From an uncultured Ruminococcus sp. (GTDB lineage Bacteria; Bacillota; Clostridia; Oscillospirales; Acutalibacteraceae): DNA of 44,428 nucleotides. The translations under genes were made by a program, and so were the position numbers. Location: NCBI GenBank assembly GCA_905234015.1, contig CAJOFK010000021.1, positions 1 to 44,428 of the forward strand. Direction: 5' to 3'. Positions 8,049 through 15,924 of this stretch are shown in pieces. A model generated the notes under the pieces. It saw nothing but the letters and a program-made list of their open reading frames with translations. It was not told the DNA's origin and ran no database searches. Within the stretch, counting starts at the first letter, position 1, and each line of letters opens with the position of its first letter.

Positions 8049-8057
8049 TTTAACATT

Positions 8058-8086
8058 AAAAGGCGCGTGCAATTGCCGCGCCTTTT
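8058..8086 (+). terminator. Rho-independent terminator
   Basis: AAAAGGCGCG (8058-8067) and CGCGCCTTTT (8077-8086) form a 10-bp perfect stem ending in a T run, just after the L,D-transpeptidase stop codon. Confidence 0.85.
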
Positions 8087-8130
8087 CTGCGTTTTAATTC
8101 CTTTCATAATATTAAAAAACTGTCGAAATA

Positions 8131-8139
8131 TGGTAAAAT
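8131..8139 (+). promoter_or_regulatory. Extended -10 promoter of the DUF1015 gene
   Basis: TGGTAAAAT is an extended -10 element (TGN plus TAAAAT), 50 bp upstream of the start. No good -35 is visible at the standard distance, as is usual for extended -10 promoters. Confidence 0.45.
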
Positions 8140-8189
8140 GTGAAGGATAGGATAAATTTTAAAACTGTTTCATTATTGGGGTGCTAGAT

Positions 8190-9377
8190 ATGAGTCATTT
8201 TTTTCCGGCTGACATACTTCTTCCGAAGGAAAATTTTGAGAAATGGGCTGTTGTAGCCTGCGACCAGTACACTTCCGAAAGAGACTACTGGATGGATGTT
8301 GAGAGAATGGTAGAGGGTTACCCCTCCGCGCTAAACATTATTCTTCCCGAGGTTTACCTTAAAAAGGATAACACTAAGCGTATCAACGCTATTAACGAGA
8401 CTATGCACGAATACCTAGACGACGACGTTTTTAACGAGTATAAAAACTCTATGATTTATGTTGAACGCGAGTCAAATCACACGGTAAGACGAGGTCTTGT
8501 AGGTCTTGTTGATTTAGAGGAATACGAGTATACGAGCGGTACCGACGCGCTTATAAGAGCTACCGAGGCTACGGTTATCGACAGGCTCCCTCCGCGTATT
8601 GAGATAAGAAAGAACGCTTCTCTCGAGATGCCTCATATACTGCTTCTCGTTGACGACCCCGAGCTTTCGGTTATTGAACCGCTCAGCAAAAACAAGTCCG
8701 ATTATAAAGAAGCGTACAACTTCCGTCTTATGAAGGGCGGCGGAATCGTTAAGGGATGGTTCCTTGACGATAAGTCAATAAAAAAGGTTCAAAAATCCAT
8801 CGACCGCCTTATGGAGGATAAAAACAGGGATATGCTTTTCGCGGTAGGCGACGGAAACCACTCGCTCGCAACCGCTAAGGAATGTTATAATCTAAGCAAA
8901 AATCCTCTCCAGAGATACGCACTCGTTGAAATCGTTAATATCCACGATAAGAGCATTGAGTTCGAGCCGATTTACCGCGTACTGTTTAACGTTGACGCGA
9001 AGGAGTTTATCGAGCACTTTAAGATTTATACCGACCATGTCGGAGGTCACGACACCCAGTGGTTTGAGTATGTATCGACTAAGCAGAGCGGCTTTATTGA
9101 GGTTAAATCCACCGCCAAGCTTCCTATAGGCACGCTTCAGGCGTATATAGACCGCTATATTCAGGCTCATCCCAACGTAAGGGTCGACTACATCCACGGA
9201 AGCGAAACCGTAAGAAATCTCTGTAAGGCGCCGAATACGCTGGGCTTCCTCTTTGACGGAATGAAAAAATCCGACCTCTTCCCCGCTATTTCAGCCGACG
9301 GCTCCCTCCCGAGAAAAACCTTCTCAATGGGCCACGCCGCCGATAAGCGCTTCTATATTGAGGCAAGGAAGATATAA
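8190..9377 (+). CDS. DUF1015 family protein
   Basis: A cytosolic protein of about 395 residues of the DUF1015 family, whose biochemical role is not established. Features seen are the N-terminal WAVVACDQYTSERDYW, a mid-region VGLVDLEEYEY, and the family hallmark GDGNHSLATAK near residue 220, which looks like a nucleotide- or metal-binding site. ATG 8190 is preferred over the GTG at 8181 because GGGGTG then serves as ribosome site. It appears monocistronic, with its own promoter and a convergent terminator shared with cysK. Confidence 0.82.
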   Translation: MSHFFPADILLPKENFEKWAVVACDQYTSERDYWMDVERMVEGYPSALNIILPEVYLKKDNTKRINAINETMHEYLDDDVFNEYKNSMIYVERESNHTVRRGLVGLVDLEEYEYTSGTDALIRATEATVIDRLPPRIEIRKNASLEMPHILLLVDDPELSVIEPLSKNKSDYKEAYNFRLMKGGGIVKGWFLDDKSIKKVQKSIDRLMEDKNRDMLFAVGDGNHSLATAKECYNLSKNPLQRYALVEIVNIHDKSIEFEPIYRVLFNVDAKEFIEHFKIYTDHVGGHDTQWFEYVSTKQSGFIEVKSTAKLPIGTLQAYIDRYIQAHPNVRVDYIHGSETVRNLCKAPNTLGFLFDGMKKSDLFPAISADGSLPRKTFSMGHAADKRFYIEARKI

Positions 9378-9398
9378 TAAATCCAAATAAAACACAAC

Positions 9399-9452
9399 GG
9401 TCGGGAAGACAACGCCGATACTTTATCGAGCTGTCTTCCCGACCTTAATTAT
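9399..9452. terminator. Bidirectional terminator between convergent genes
   Basis: GGTCGGGAAGACA (9399-9411) pairs perfectly with TGTCTTCCCGACC (9432-9444), a 13-bp stem between the ends of the DUF1015 gene and cysK, with T-rich sequence after it on the plus strand. Confidence 0.8.
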
Positions 9453-9458
9453 TTAATA

Positions 9459-10397
9459 CTATTCTTCAAACAGCGGAGTTGAGAAATATCTTTCCGCCGT
9501 ATCGGGAAGGACGGTTACTACCGTTTTACCCTTACCGAGCTTTTTAGCGAGCTTTAACGCCGCCGCTACGTTCGTACCGCTGGAAATACCGCACATAAGC
9601 CCCTCCTCGCACGCGAGCCTTTTCGCCGTGTCGAGGGCTTCCTCGTCGGTAACGACATAAATTTCGTCGTAAATTTCCCTGTTGAGTATATCGGGGATAA
9701 TACCGTCGCCTATACCCATCTGAAGGTGAGTGCCGATTGTACCGCCTGCTAAAATAGCGGCGTTCTCGGGCTCAACCGCCCAAATTTCAATATCGGGATA
9801 CTGCGCTTTAAGCACCTCGCCGATACCGGTTATCGTACCTCCGGTACCGATTCCGGAGCAGAAGCCGTCGATAGGCTCCGCGCACTGCTGCATTATCTCG
9901 AGCGCCGTATACTTTTTATGAGCCTTTACGTTGTTGATATTCTCGAACTGCTGAGGCACAAATACGCGGCTGTCCTTATCTCTCATACGAAGCGCCATTT
10001 TAAGACATTCGTCAATACACGCGCCGATATCGCCCGCGTCGTGAATCAGCTTAACCTCGGCGCCGTAGTGGCGGATAAGCTTGCGCCTTTCCTCGCTGAC
10101 GGAATCGGGCATAATTATAATAACCCTGTAGCCCTTAACCGCTCCGACAAGCGCGAGACCGATTCCCTGGTTTCCGCTCGTAGGCTCAACGATAATAGTA
10201 TCCTTATTGATAAGCCCCTGCTTTTCAGCCTGCTCAATCATATTGAGCGCGGTGCGGGTTTTTATTGAGCCGCCGACATTAAGCGCCTCGAATTTTACAA
10301 GTACATCGGCGCTGTCCTCGTCAACCATACGGTTAAGGCGTATGAGGGGAGTCTGACCGACAGCCTCCAGCACGTTGTTATATTTCAAATTGTCCAC
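9459..10397 (-). CDS. cysK: Cysteine synthase (O-acetylserine sulfhydrylase)
   Basis: A PLP-dependent enzyme making L-cysteine from O-acetylserine and sulfide in the cytosol. The PLP lysine lies in GGSIKTRTA, the substrate loop is EPTSGNQGIG, the phosphate-binding loop GIGTGGTITGIG, and CGISSGTN lies near the C-terminus. The 312-residue length fits CysK/CysM. The loop reads SGNQG where most CysK proteins have SGNTG, and KTR where KDR is usual, so a variant donor (as in CysM or Cys/homocysteine-type paralogues) is possible. The start is a GTG at 10397; no clear promoter was found. The gene is monocistronic or follows the esterase gene. Confidence 0.85.
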   Translation of the reverse strand: MDNLKYNNVLEAVGQTPLIRLNRMVDEDSADVLVKFEALNVGGSIKTRTALNMIEQAEKQGLINKDTIIVEPTSGNQGIGLALVGAVKGYRVIIIMPDSVSEERRKLIRHYGAEVKLIHDAGDIGACIDECLKMALRMRDKDSRVFVPQQFENINNVKAHKKYTALEIMQQCAEPIDGFCSGIGTGGTITGIGEVLKAQYPDIEIWAVEPENAAILAGGTIGTHLQMGIGDGIIPDILNREIYDEIYVVTDEEALDTAKRLACEEGLMCGISSGTNVAAALKLAKKLGKGKTVVTVLPDTAERYFSTPLFEE

Positions 10398-10463
10398 ATC
10401 CTAACCTGCGCCCCTATATTATAAGGTTATAATAAAGGGACGCGTTCAGTTTACTTTTAAGTT

Positions 10464-12002
10464 TTAAAATAATGTCCAGTCAAGGAACTCGGAGTATACA
10501 AGTCTCCACCAAGCCTCGTTATGCTCGGCCTTTTCCTCGATAACGAACTTAATCTTGCTGCTGTCGTAGCCGCCCTTGATAAGACGCTCCTTCATCTGAA
10601 CGATAAACGAATAGAGAGTTTCCTCAAGTCCTACCTTACCGTCGTAGATATAAATCTTCGGCATATCTGCAGCCTTAAGGTCATACTTCGCAAGGTAATT
10701 ATTCCATACCGTATCATCGAATAAGATGAATGCAGGTGAAAGCGCTCCGATTGCGCAGAACTTATCGTGATGCTCCATACCGATATAGAAGGACTCAAGT
10801 CCACCTGAGCTGGAGCCTGCTACCATATTATCCTGTCTCGCGGAGGATGAGTTGTAGTTCTCTCTAACATACGGCATAACGGTATTAACCACGAAATCGG
10901 AGAACACCTTGCCCTTACCGTTCTTATAGTTGCCGTAGCTCTCTACGCCCTTCTGAATCTCGCCGATATCGGGAGTGAGCTCGGTATCGCGCTTAGTGCC
11001 GGTAGACTCGATTCCTACGAGGATTACTCCGCGTCCGCCGTTAGACATAAGCGACTCAACGGCGTCGGAAACCTCCCAGCCGCCGTAAGCGACGTTCTTG
11101 AAGTCAAAGATATTCTGACCGTCGGGCATATAGATTGTCTTATACGGCTCCTTGGAGTTCTTATCGTAATCCGCGGGAGTCCATATCCAAACCTTTTTCT
11201 TATAGCCCTCGGGATAATCGAAGCTTAATTCCTTAAGCTCGCCCTTATCCGCGCCCTTATAAGCGTAGGTGCCTACGAGCTGGAGCTGGGGCTTTGAGCT
11301 GTCGGAAATAAAGAAGCCGGAGCTTGCGCGGTTCAAGGCAACGTTAGCGGTCTGGTTAGTATCTGCGCCGTCGTTAAATACGATACGGTCGTACTTAGAG
11401 GTATCGATATTCATCGAGAAAACCTTTTCGCCGTTTGTATTAGTCGTAGATTTAGTTACCTGAGTTCCCGGCCAGGCCTTTAATGCGGAACCGGTTGCGG
11501 TGTTGTATACGAAGAAATAAACCTTAGACCAGTTTTTGTTATTCGTAAAGTAAATATCAACCTTTGAGTCAACCTCGGGATTCGGAGCAGTCGCCTCAAC
11601 GGGAGCGGTCGTTTCCTCGGGCTGAGTCGCTTCGGTAGACGCAGGCTGAGTTCCTGTTACGGGCTCGGTAGTCTCTGCGGGAGCGGTTTCAACCGTAGTT
11701 TCCTGAGGAACGGCTGTGCTCTCAACCGGAGCCTCGCTAAGCTGAGCGAGAACCTTCTGAATTAAGGTTACGTCCCTGATGTTGATATTGCTGTCGAGAT
11801 TATAGTCAGCAAGCTTTTCCTGAGTTTCGTCGAACTCCTTAAGCTTAGCGAGCCACTGCTGAATAAGCGTAGCGTCCTTTACGCTGAGGTTGTTATCCTT
11901 ATTAACGTCGCCGTTCTTATACTCTCCCGAGGAGAACGCAAAAGCCGGCACCGCCGCTAAGATTAACATTGCGGCTAAAATTACTGATAATACGCGTTTC
12001 AT
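10464..12002 (-). CDS. Dockerin-CBM26-esterase, secreted
   Basis: A 512-residue extracellular enzyme. A signal peptide (1-22) is followed by a dockerin with two calcium-loop repeats: GDVNKDNNLS at about 31-40, and DYNLDSNINI near 67-75, each followed by a helix. A Thr/Glu/Pro linker (95-145) leads to a starch-binding CBM26-like module (about 148-232, IYFTNNKNWSKVYFFVYN start). The C-terminal half (about 262-512) is a PF00756-type esterase with nucleophile motif GSSSG (Ser398), and probable Asp454 and His494. The dockerin implies docking onto a cohesin scaffold, as in Ruminococcus cellulosomes or amylosomes; starch binding plus an esterase suggests deacylation of starch-associated material. 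Start chosen for GAAAGGTGG. A TTGAAA/TATAAT promoter lies upstream. Substrate is unknown. Confidence 0.88.
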   Translation of the reverse strand: MKRVLSVILAAMLILAAVPAFAFSSGEYKNGDVNKDNNLSVKDATLIQQWLAKLKEFDETQEKLADYNLDSNINIRDVTLIQKVLAQLSEAPVESTAVPQETTVETAPAETTEPVTGTQPASTEATQPEETTAPVEATAPNPEVDSKVDIYFTNNKNWSKVYFFVYNTATGSALKAWPGTQVTKSTTNTNGEKVFSMNIDTSKYDRIVFNDGADTNQTANVALNRASSGFFISDSSKPQLQLVGTYAYKGADKGELKELSFDYPEGYKKKVWIWTPADYDKNSKEPYKTIYMPDGQNIFDFKNVAYGGWEVSDAVESLMSNGGRGVILVGIESTGTKRDTELTPDIGEIQKGVESYGNYKNGKGKVFSDFVVNTVMPYVRENYNSSSARQDNMVAGSSSGGLESFYIGMEHHDKFCAIGALSPAFILFDDTVWNNYLAKYDLKAADMPKIYIYDGKVGLEETLYSFIVQMKERLIKGGYDSSKIKFVIEEKAEHNEAWWRLVYSEFLDWTLF

Positions 12003-12025
12003 ATTCAAAACCACCTTTCCCCTAT

Positions 12026-12054
12026 ATTATAATAAGAAACGCGGTAAATTTCAA
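12026..12054 (-). promoter_or_regulatory. Sigma-A promoter of the dockerin-esterase gene
   Basis: Minus-strand TTGAAA (12054-12049) and TATAAT (12031-12026) with a 17-bp spacer, about 25 bp upstream of the start codon. It abuts the terminator of the preceding gene. Confidence 0.7.
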
Positions 12055-12094
12055 TAAAAAAATCGGAAAGACTGAAAATTTCATCTCTCCGATT
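12055..12094 (-). terminator. Terminator of the 77-residue protein gene
   Basis: AATCGGAAAGA (12061-12071) pairs with TCTCTCCGATT (12084-12094) with one mismatch. On the minus strand a seven-T run follows. The stem begins at the stop codon. Confidence 0.7.
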
Positions 12095-12327
12095 TATTTT
12101 GTATTCTCTACCGTAAGCTTTACCGCCGCCTTAAGCCTGTCAAAATGCGAGGTGCCGGGCGGAAAGTTGCGGATTTCAAGGCGCTTTGGCTTAGTATTGC
12201 TGGCGCTGTGGAGCGTATGCATACGCATATTAATGTTCTGTTCCTTAACAAGAGTGAAAAGGTCGGCTATCGTTTTACTGTCGTCAATCGCTTTTAAAAG
12301 CTCTTCTTTAGTCATCTGTTTTTCCAA
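12094..12327 (-). CDS. Small protein of unknown function
   Basis: A 77-residue, basic, probably cytosolic protein that I do not recognise. Its first half (MTKEELLKAIDDSKTIADLF) is predicted helical. The second half holds a basic stretch (NTKPKRLEIRNFPPGT) and a C-terminal helix (DRLKAAVKLTVENTK). I choose a TTG start at 12327 because a perfect AGGAGG lies 8 nt upstream; an internal ATG follows four codons later. It has its own promoter (12360-12388) and terminator, supporting a real gene. No membrane segment or cysteine is visible. A DNA- or RNA-binding role would be a guess. Confidence 0.7.
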   Translation of the reverse strand: MEKQMTKEELLKAIDDSKTIADLFTLVKEQNINMRMHTLHSASNTKPKRLEIRNFPPGTSHFDRLKAAVKLTVENTK

Positions 12328-12359
12328 AAGCCGCACCTCCTCATAGTAAATCAATTTAT

Positions 12360-12388
12360 ATTATACTTTAATTCTGTCACATAATCAA
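12360..12388 (-). promoter_or_regulatory. Sigma-A promoter of the small protein gene
   Basis: Minus-strand TTGATT (12388-12383) and TATAAT (12365-12360) with a 17-bp spacer, divergent from the GH25 gene promoter. Confidence 0.65.
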
Positions 12389-12432
12389 CAGTATTTTATG
12401 ATTATTTTATTTACTAAATAAATTTTATGTGA
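12377..12432. promoter_or_regulatory. Split inverted repeat across divergent promoters
   Basis: TCACATAA (12377-12384) and TTATGTGA (12425-12432) are perfect 8-bp complements 40 bp apart. One arm lies at the minus-strand -35 and spacer, the other in the plus-strand promoter spacer. A shared operator with looping is possible; chance in AT-rich DNA is not excluded. Confidence 0.35.
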
Positions 12433-12438
12433 TATCAT
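12410..12438 (+). promoter_or_regulatory. Promoter of the GH25 lipoprotein gene
   Basis: TTTACT (12410-12415) and TATCAT (12433-12438) with a 17-bp spacer. The match is moderate. It leaves only about 12 nt before the AGGAGGTGA ribosome site at 12444-12452. Confidence 0.4.
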
Positions 12439-12456
12439 TTATCAGGAGGTGATAGT

Positions 12457-13221
12457 GTGAAACATACTATCAGATATTCTGTTTTATTTATTATGATAAT
12501 TATTTGCGCTGTTTGCGCGGTATCCTGCTCAGACGGCGAAGTAAAAAAGGAAGCTGGCGACGCCGTTCAGGTTCCCACAGCCGACCCAAAGGCGACGGTT
12601 GCGGTAAAGGACGTTATGTCCGATAATAAAAAAACGACCCTTAAGGGAATTGACGTAAGCTCCTACAGCGGAGATATAGACTGGAAAAGCGTTAAATCAG
12701 ACGGCATAGACTTCGCGATGATACGCGTAGGAGGACGAGTCTACGGCGAAAGCGGAGAGCTCTACACCGATAAAAAAGCCGTTTACAACTTAACTCAGGC
12801 TCGTAAGAACGGTATTGAAACCGGCGCGTACTTTTTCAGTCAGGCAACCTCTGCCAAGGAGGCTAAGGAGGAAGCAAAGCAGGCGGTTTCATCCTGCGCC
12901 GGAAGAATCCTTGAACTTCCTATTTCCTGCGACGTAGAGCGAATAAAGGGAGATACCTCGCGAATTGATAACGTAAGCTACGCCGACAGCGTTAAGTTCG
13001 CAAAGGTTTTTATGAAGGAAATTAAAAAGTCGGGCTACGAGCCTATGGTATATATAGGCGAGGACAGTATTCTTAAGGCTGAGGACTTCAAGGGATATAA
13101 AATCTGGTACGCCGATTACAAAAAGCCTTACGAAAAGGGTTACGAGATTTTACAATACTCAAAAACCGGCAAGGTCAAGGGCATAAATGCCGACGTTGAC
13201 CTCGATATTATGTACAAATAG
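12457..13221 (+). CDS. GH25 lysozyme-like lipoprotein
   Basis: A surface muramidase cutting the beta-1,4 bond between MurNAc and GlcNAc. The signal peptide ends in the lipobox AVSC, with Cys24 lipidated. After a spacer (25-62) the GH25 barrel begins at KGIDVSSYSGDIDW (Asp66). The strand-end acidic residues are in PISCDVE (Asp159, Glu161), matching the catalytic DxE of the family, and the C-terminal DVDLDIMYK matches the usual final DxD strand. The GTG start follows AGGAGGTGA closely. At 254 residues it is a minimal form with no wall-binding domain beyond the lipid anchor. It sits next to an M23 peptidase gene with a separate promoter. Confidence 0.88.
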   Translation: MKHTIRYSVLFIMIIICAVCAVSCSDGEVKKEAGDAVQVPTADPKATVAVKDVMSDNKKTTLKGIDVSSYSGDIDWKSVKSDGIDFAMIRVGGRVYGESGELYTDKKAVYNLTQARKNGIETGAYFFSQATSAKEAKEEAKQAVSSCAGRILELPISCDVERIKGDTSRIDNVSYADSVKFAKVFMKEIKKSGYEPMVYIGEDSILKAEDFKGYKIWYADYKKPYEKGYEILQYSKTGKVKGINADVDLDIMYK

Positions 13222-13334
13222 ACGAAAACTATTTAATCTGACATCAATATAGTCGAGCAAGCCGACTCAAAATACTGTTAAGATTTAACAATTTAATAGA
13301 AAACACTCCTTTCTGATTATGTAATTCGCCTAAT

Positions 13335-13375
13335 TTGTTACAAAAGGTTGCAATTTTGTAACAATATGGTATAAT
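13335..13375 (+). promoter_or_regulatory. Promoter with overlapping 11-bp inverted repeat
   Basis: TTGCAA (13348-13353) and TATAAT (13370-13375) with a 16-bp spacer form a promoter for the M23 gene. A perfect inverted repeat, TTGTTACAAAA (13335-13345) and TTTTGTAACAA (13354-13364), overlaps the -35 and spacer. On the minus strand it contains TGTTAC-N5-TGCAAC, one mismatch from the WalR consensus TGTWAH-N5-TGTWAH. Confidence 0.65.
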
Positions 13376-13388
13376 AAGTTACAGTATT

Positions 13389-13405
13389 TGTTACAAGAAT
13401 GTAAT
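13389..13405 (+). promoter_or_regulatory. WalR-type box
   Basis: TGTTAC-AAGAA-TGTAAT matches the published WalR (YycF) consensus TGTWAH-N5-TGTWAH exactly. It lies just downstream of the predicted transcription start of a cell-wall endopeptidase gene, a typical WalR target class. Binding is inferred. Confidence 0.6.
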
Positions 13406-13435
13406 AAATTACAATTCAGGAAGGTTTGTTTTTTT

Positions 13436-14926
13436 ATGAAACGAGAAACTAAATTCATTAGTTTAGACGGTTTCGAGAAAATCGAAACCGTTAAAACTGC
13501 GAAGAAAATCAGAAATCATAAAAGCTCGGCTCCGCTTAAAACTCTTAAAAAGTTTTTTAAGATAAGTGCCTCGCTCGCGGGAGATTATACAAAATCCTTA
13601 AAGGCGAGTCTCAAGCGCAAGAAATCAGCTAAGCCGACGCTTTTAGAACAGCATTACGCGAATAAGCGCCGTCAGGGAGCGGAAAAGCTCTCAACAACGG
13701 TTATCGCAAGAGGTACGGCTTATTCGAAGTCAAGAGCGCTCCGCTATTCTTCGGATAAAAAGCCCGTTAAGCTCGCGAAGAAAAAGATTATCCTCGGACT
13801 CGCGACCTCGTTTGTGGCGGTTACATTATGCGCCTTAACGGCAACAAGCACGCTGTCGTTCGACGCTTTCGCAACAAAAAAGCCGTTTGAGAGTGAAGAA
13901 ACCGCTGCGGTTAAGACTTTATCTCCCGACAGCAAGCTCTCAAAGCAGATAAGCTCCGAAATTTCAAGCGACGACAACATTATGACCGACGGCTTCGGAC
14001 TTTATATCGACGGAAAGCTCGCGGGCGTATCCCTCGATAAGGAAGCGCTTGAGAAGGCGCTCGAGGACGATTTAAACGATTATAAGAAGAAGTATGACAG
14101 CGGTACTACCGACGAATACGCTAACGAAGTTAAAATTGTTTTCGGCACCTATAAGAGTAATCTCGTTGATTCCAGCGAGAATATTGTTAAAAACAATAAG
14201 GATAAGTTCAGCTATTCCCTCTCGACCGATATCGAATATACCGATACAGTTGATTACGATATCGAGGTTGAATATGATGACGACGAATACACCGATTACT
14301 ACGAGGTAGTAAGAAAAGGCGTTGAGGGCGAGGTTAAGTATGTATACCGCGCGACTTATGTTGACGGAAAGTATACCGACTCAAAGCTCCTTAAGGAAGA
14401 AACAATCAAGGAAGTTGTTAACCGTAAGGTAATTAAGGGAACCAAGAAGAGAGTTAAGCATCACTCCTCGTCTTCATCCTCCTCATCCGGCTCGTCTTCA
14501 TCCTCCTCGGGCTCCTCATCCTACAGCTCGGGCGGTTCATCCTCGGGAAGCTTTATCTGGCCTCTCCCCTATACAAGCAATATCACCTCGGGCTACGGCT
14601 CGCGCTGGGGAAGCTTCCACAGCGGTATTGATATCGCGGCAGGCGGCTGCTACGGTCAGACTATCGTTGCTGCCGACGGCGGTACGGTTGAATGGGCAGG
14701 CTATGACAGCTCAGGCTACGGCAACTACGTTATCATCAACCACCACAACGGCTATAAAACGCTTTACGGCCACTGCAGCACGGTTTACGTAAGCTCAGGT
14801 CAGAGCGTAAGTCAGGGACAGTCAATCGCGGCTGTAGGCTCTACGGGCGACTCAACAGGTCCTCACCTCCACTTTGAGGTAAGAACCTCCGGCGGCTCAA
14901 GACTCAACCCCTCGAACTTTGTATAA
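13436..14926 (+). CDS. Membrane-anchored M23 endopeptidase with G5-like region
   Basis: A zinc endopeptidase predicted to cut peptidoglycan crossbridges or stem peptides. A 115-residue basic cytoplasmic N-terminus precedes one membrane segment (about 117-140). The extracellular part has a helical/acidic region, a G5-like segment (about 280-345), a Ser/Gly linker (about 350-372) and an M23 (LytM-type) domain (373-496). Zinc and catalytic residues are seen as FHSGID (His395, Asp399), LYGH (His446) and PHLHFEV (His477, His479). All are present, so it should be active. Start at ATG 13436 after AGGAAGG. The upstream WalR-type boxes suggest control by the essential WalKR wall-stress system. Confidence 0.9.
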   Translation: MKRETKFISLDGFEKIETVKTAKKIRNHKSSAPLKTLKKFFKISASLAGDYTKSLKASLKRKKSAKPTLLEQHYANKRRQGAEKLSTTVIARGTAYSKSRALRYSSDKKPVKLAKKKIILGLATSFVAVTLCALTATSTLSFDAFATKKPFESEETAAVKTLSPDSKLSKQISSEISSDDNIMTDGFGLYIDGKLAGVSLDKEALEKALEDDLNDYKKKYDSGTTDEYANEVKIVFGTYKSNLVDSSENIVKNNKDKFSYSLSTDIEYTDTVDYDIEVEYDDDEYTDYYEVVRKGVEGEVKYVYRATYVDGKYTDSKLLKEETIKEVVNRKVIKGTKKRVKHHSSSSSSSSGSSSSSSGSSSYSSGGSSSGSFIWPLPYTSNITSGYGSRWGSFHSGIDIAAGGCYGQTIVAADGGTVEWAGYDSSGYGNYVIINHHNGYKTLYGHCSTVYVSSGQSVSQGQSIAAVGSTGDSTGPHLHFEVRTSGGSRLNPSNFV

Positions 14927-14952
14927 TTAAAGATTAGGAAAATAATAAATAT

Positions 14953-15003
14953 CGGTCGGGCAGACAAAACGGTTAAAACCGCGGTCGCCCGACCGGTTTT
15001 TTA
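14953..15003 (+). terminator. Terminator of the M23 gene
   Basis: CGGTCGGGC (14953-14961) pairs with GCCCGACCG (14987-14995), followed by GTTTTTT. Confidence 0.85.
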
Positions 15004-15014
15004 GTTTTAATACA

Positions 15015-15060
15015 GTCGGGAACCCGCTGTAATAATTATAGTCCGCACTTGATTCCCGAC
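15015..15060. repeat. Inverted repeat between convergent genes
   Basis: GTCGGGAA (15015-15022) and TTCCCGAC (15053-15060) are complementary. It could terminate the minus-strand gene ending at 15086, but no clear T run follows. Confidence 0.4.
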
Positions 15061-15085
15061 CGTAGCACTTCCTGCTTCCTGCTTC

Positions 15086-15268
15086 TCACTTAAATAAATA
15101 CTGCGCCGTATCTATGAACTGACCTATCGTGTTCATCGCCTTATTCGCCTTTTTCTTGATTTTCGGCTTGCTGTCAATCAGCGCCTTTCCCGCCATTCCT
15201 ACGGCGACTCCGGCAATCATACCGCCCGCGACGCCCTTTACAACGCTCGACATTTTACCTTTTTCCAT
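15086..15268 (-). CDS. Small Gly/Ala-rich membrane protein
   Basis: A 60-residue protein, not recognised. It has one hydrophobic Gly/Ala/Val segment (VAGGMIAGVAVGMAGKAL, about residues 11-28), a basic cluster PKIKKKANKA, and a short amphipathic C-terminal tail ending FIDTAQYLF. The glycine-zipper-like segment suggests insertion into or association with the membrane. ATG 15268 is preceded by GGAGGTGAAATT, a strong ribosome site, which is the main reason to call it real. It is divergent from trmL. Similar small Gly-rich proteins are common in Clostridia without assigned roles. Confidence 0.65.
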   Translation of the reverse strand: MEKGKMSSVVKGVAGGMIAGVAVGMAGKALIDSKPKIKKKANKAMNTIGQFIDTAQYLFK

Positions 15269-15298
15269 AATTTCACCTCCGAAAATTTCTGCAATCAC

Positions 15299-15326
15299 TT
15301 GCAAAATTATTATTTGCGGTTAAAAT
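15299..15326 (+). promoter_or_regulatory. Promoter of trmL
   Basis: TTGCAA (15299-15304) and TAAAAT (15321-15326) with a 16-bp spacer, about 20 bp before the TTG start. Confidence 0.5.
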
Positions 15327-15346
15327 ATATTTAGAGGTGATAAGTT

Positions 15347-15856
15347 TTGGCAACATTAAATATTGTTATGGTCGAGCCTGAAATTCCCGCGAATACCGGA
15401 AATGTAGCGCGAACCTGCGCCGCGACGGGCGCAAGACTTCATCTTGTGAAGCCGCTCGGATTTTCCGTAAGCGATAAGCACTTAAAGCGCGCGGGACTTG
15501 ATTACTGGAATTTACTTGATATTACATATTATGAAAATCTTGACGATTTTTTTGAAAAAACTAAAGGCGGTAAATATTTCTACTTTACGACTAAGGCCCT
15601 TAACCGCCATATTGACGTTGAATACACAAACGACTGTTATCTCGTTTTCGGCAAGGAAACGCGCGGACTTCCCGAAAGCCTGCTCGTTAAAAACAGGGAA
15701 AGCTGCGTGAGAATACCGATGATAGAAGAAGCGCGAAGCCTTAACCTCTCTAACTCCGTCGCGATAGCCGCCTATGAGGTTTTAAGGCAGTGGGATTATC
15801 CCGAGCTCCTCACCCACGGCGAGCTTCACCGCCATTCCTGGGCACAGGACAGTTAA
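15347..15856 (+). CDS. trmL: tRNA (cytidine/uridine-34-2'-O)-methyltransferase TrmL
   Basis: A SPOUT methyltransferase that uses S-adenosylmethionine to methylate the wobble ribose of tRNA-Leu species. Diagnostic motifs are VEPEIPANTGNVARTC at the N-terminus, VFGKETRGLPE in the middle, and RSLNLSNSVAIAAYE forming the trefoil knot near the C-terminus. The 169-residue length is typical of the minimal TrmL. The start is TTG, preceded by AGAGGTGA. The gene has its own promoter and is followed by a strong terminator shared with the sugar operon, so it is a single-gene unit. Confidence 0.92.
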   Translation: MATLNIVMVEPEIPANTGNVARTCAATGARLHLVKPLGFSVSDKHLKRAGLDYWNLLDITYYENLDDFFEKTKGGKYFYFTTKALNRHIDVEYTNDCYLVFGKETRGLPESLLVKNRESCVRIPMIEEARSLNLSNSVAIAAYEVLRQWDYPELLTHGELHRHSWAQDS

Positions 15857-15875
15857 AATAAATAATTTTCTACAG

Positions 15876-15904
15876 AAAAAGACCGGTTAATTACCGGTCT
15901 TTTT
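15876..15904. terminator. Bidirectional terminator
   Basis: AAAAAGACCGGT (15876-15887) and ACCGGTCTTTTT (15893-15904) form a perfect 12-bp stem with T runs on both strands, ending trmL and the 13-gene minus-strand sugar operon. Confidence 0.88.
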
Positions 15905-15924
15905 GGTTTATATATTATAAGCTT

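Noticed and set aside
14461..14550. Short repetitive TCCTC/TCATC stretch resembling a repeat array
   Set aside because: It encodes the Ser/Gly linker of the M23 peptidase in frame; there are no constant repeats with unique spacers, so it is not a CRISPR array.
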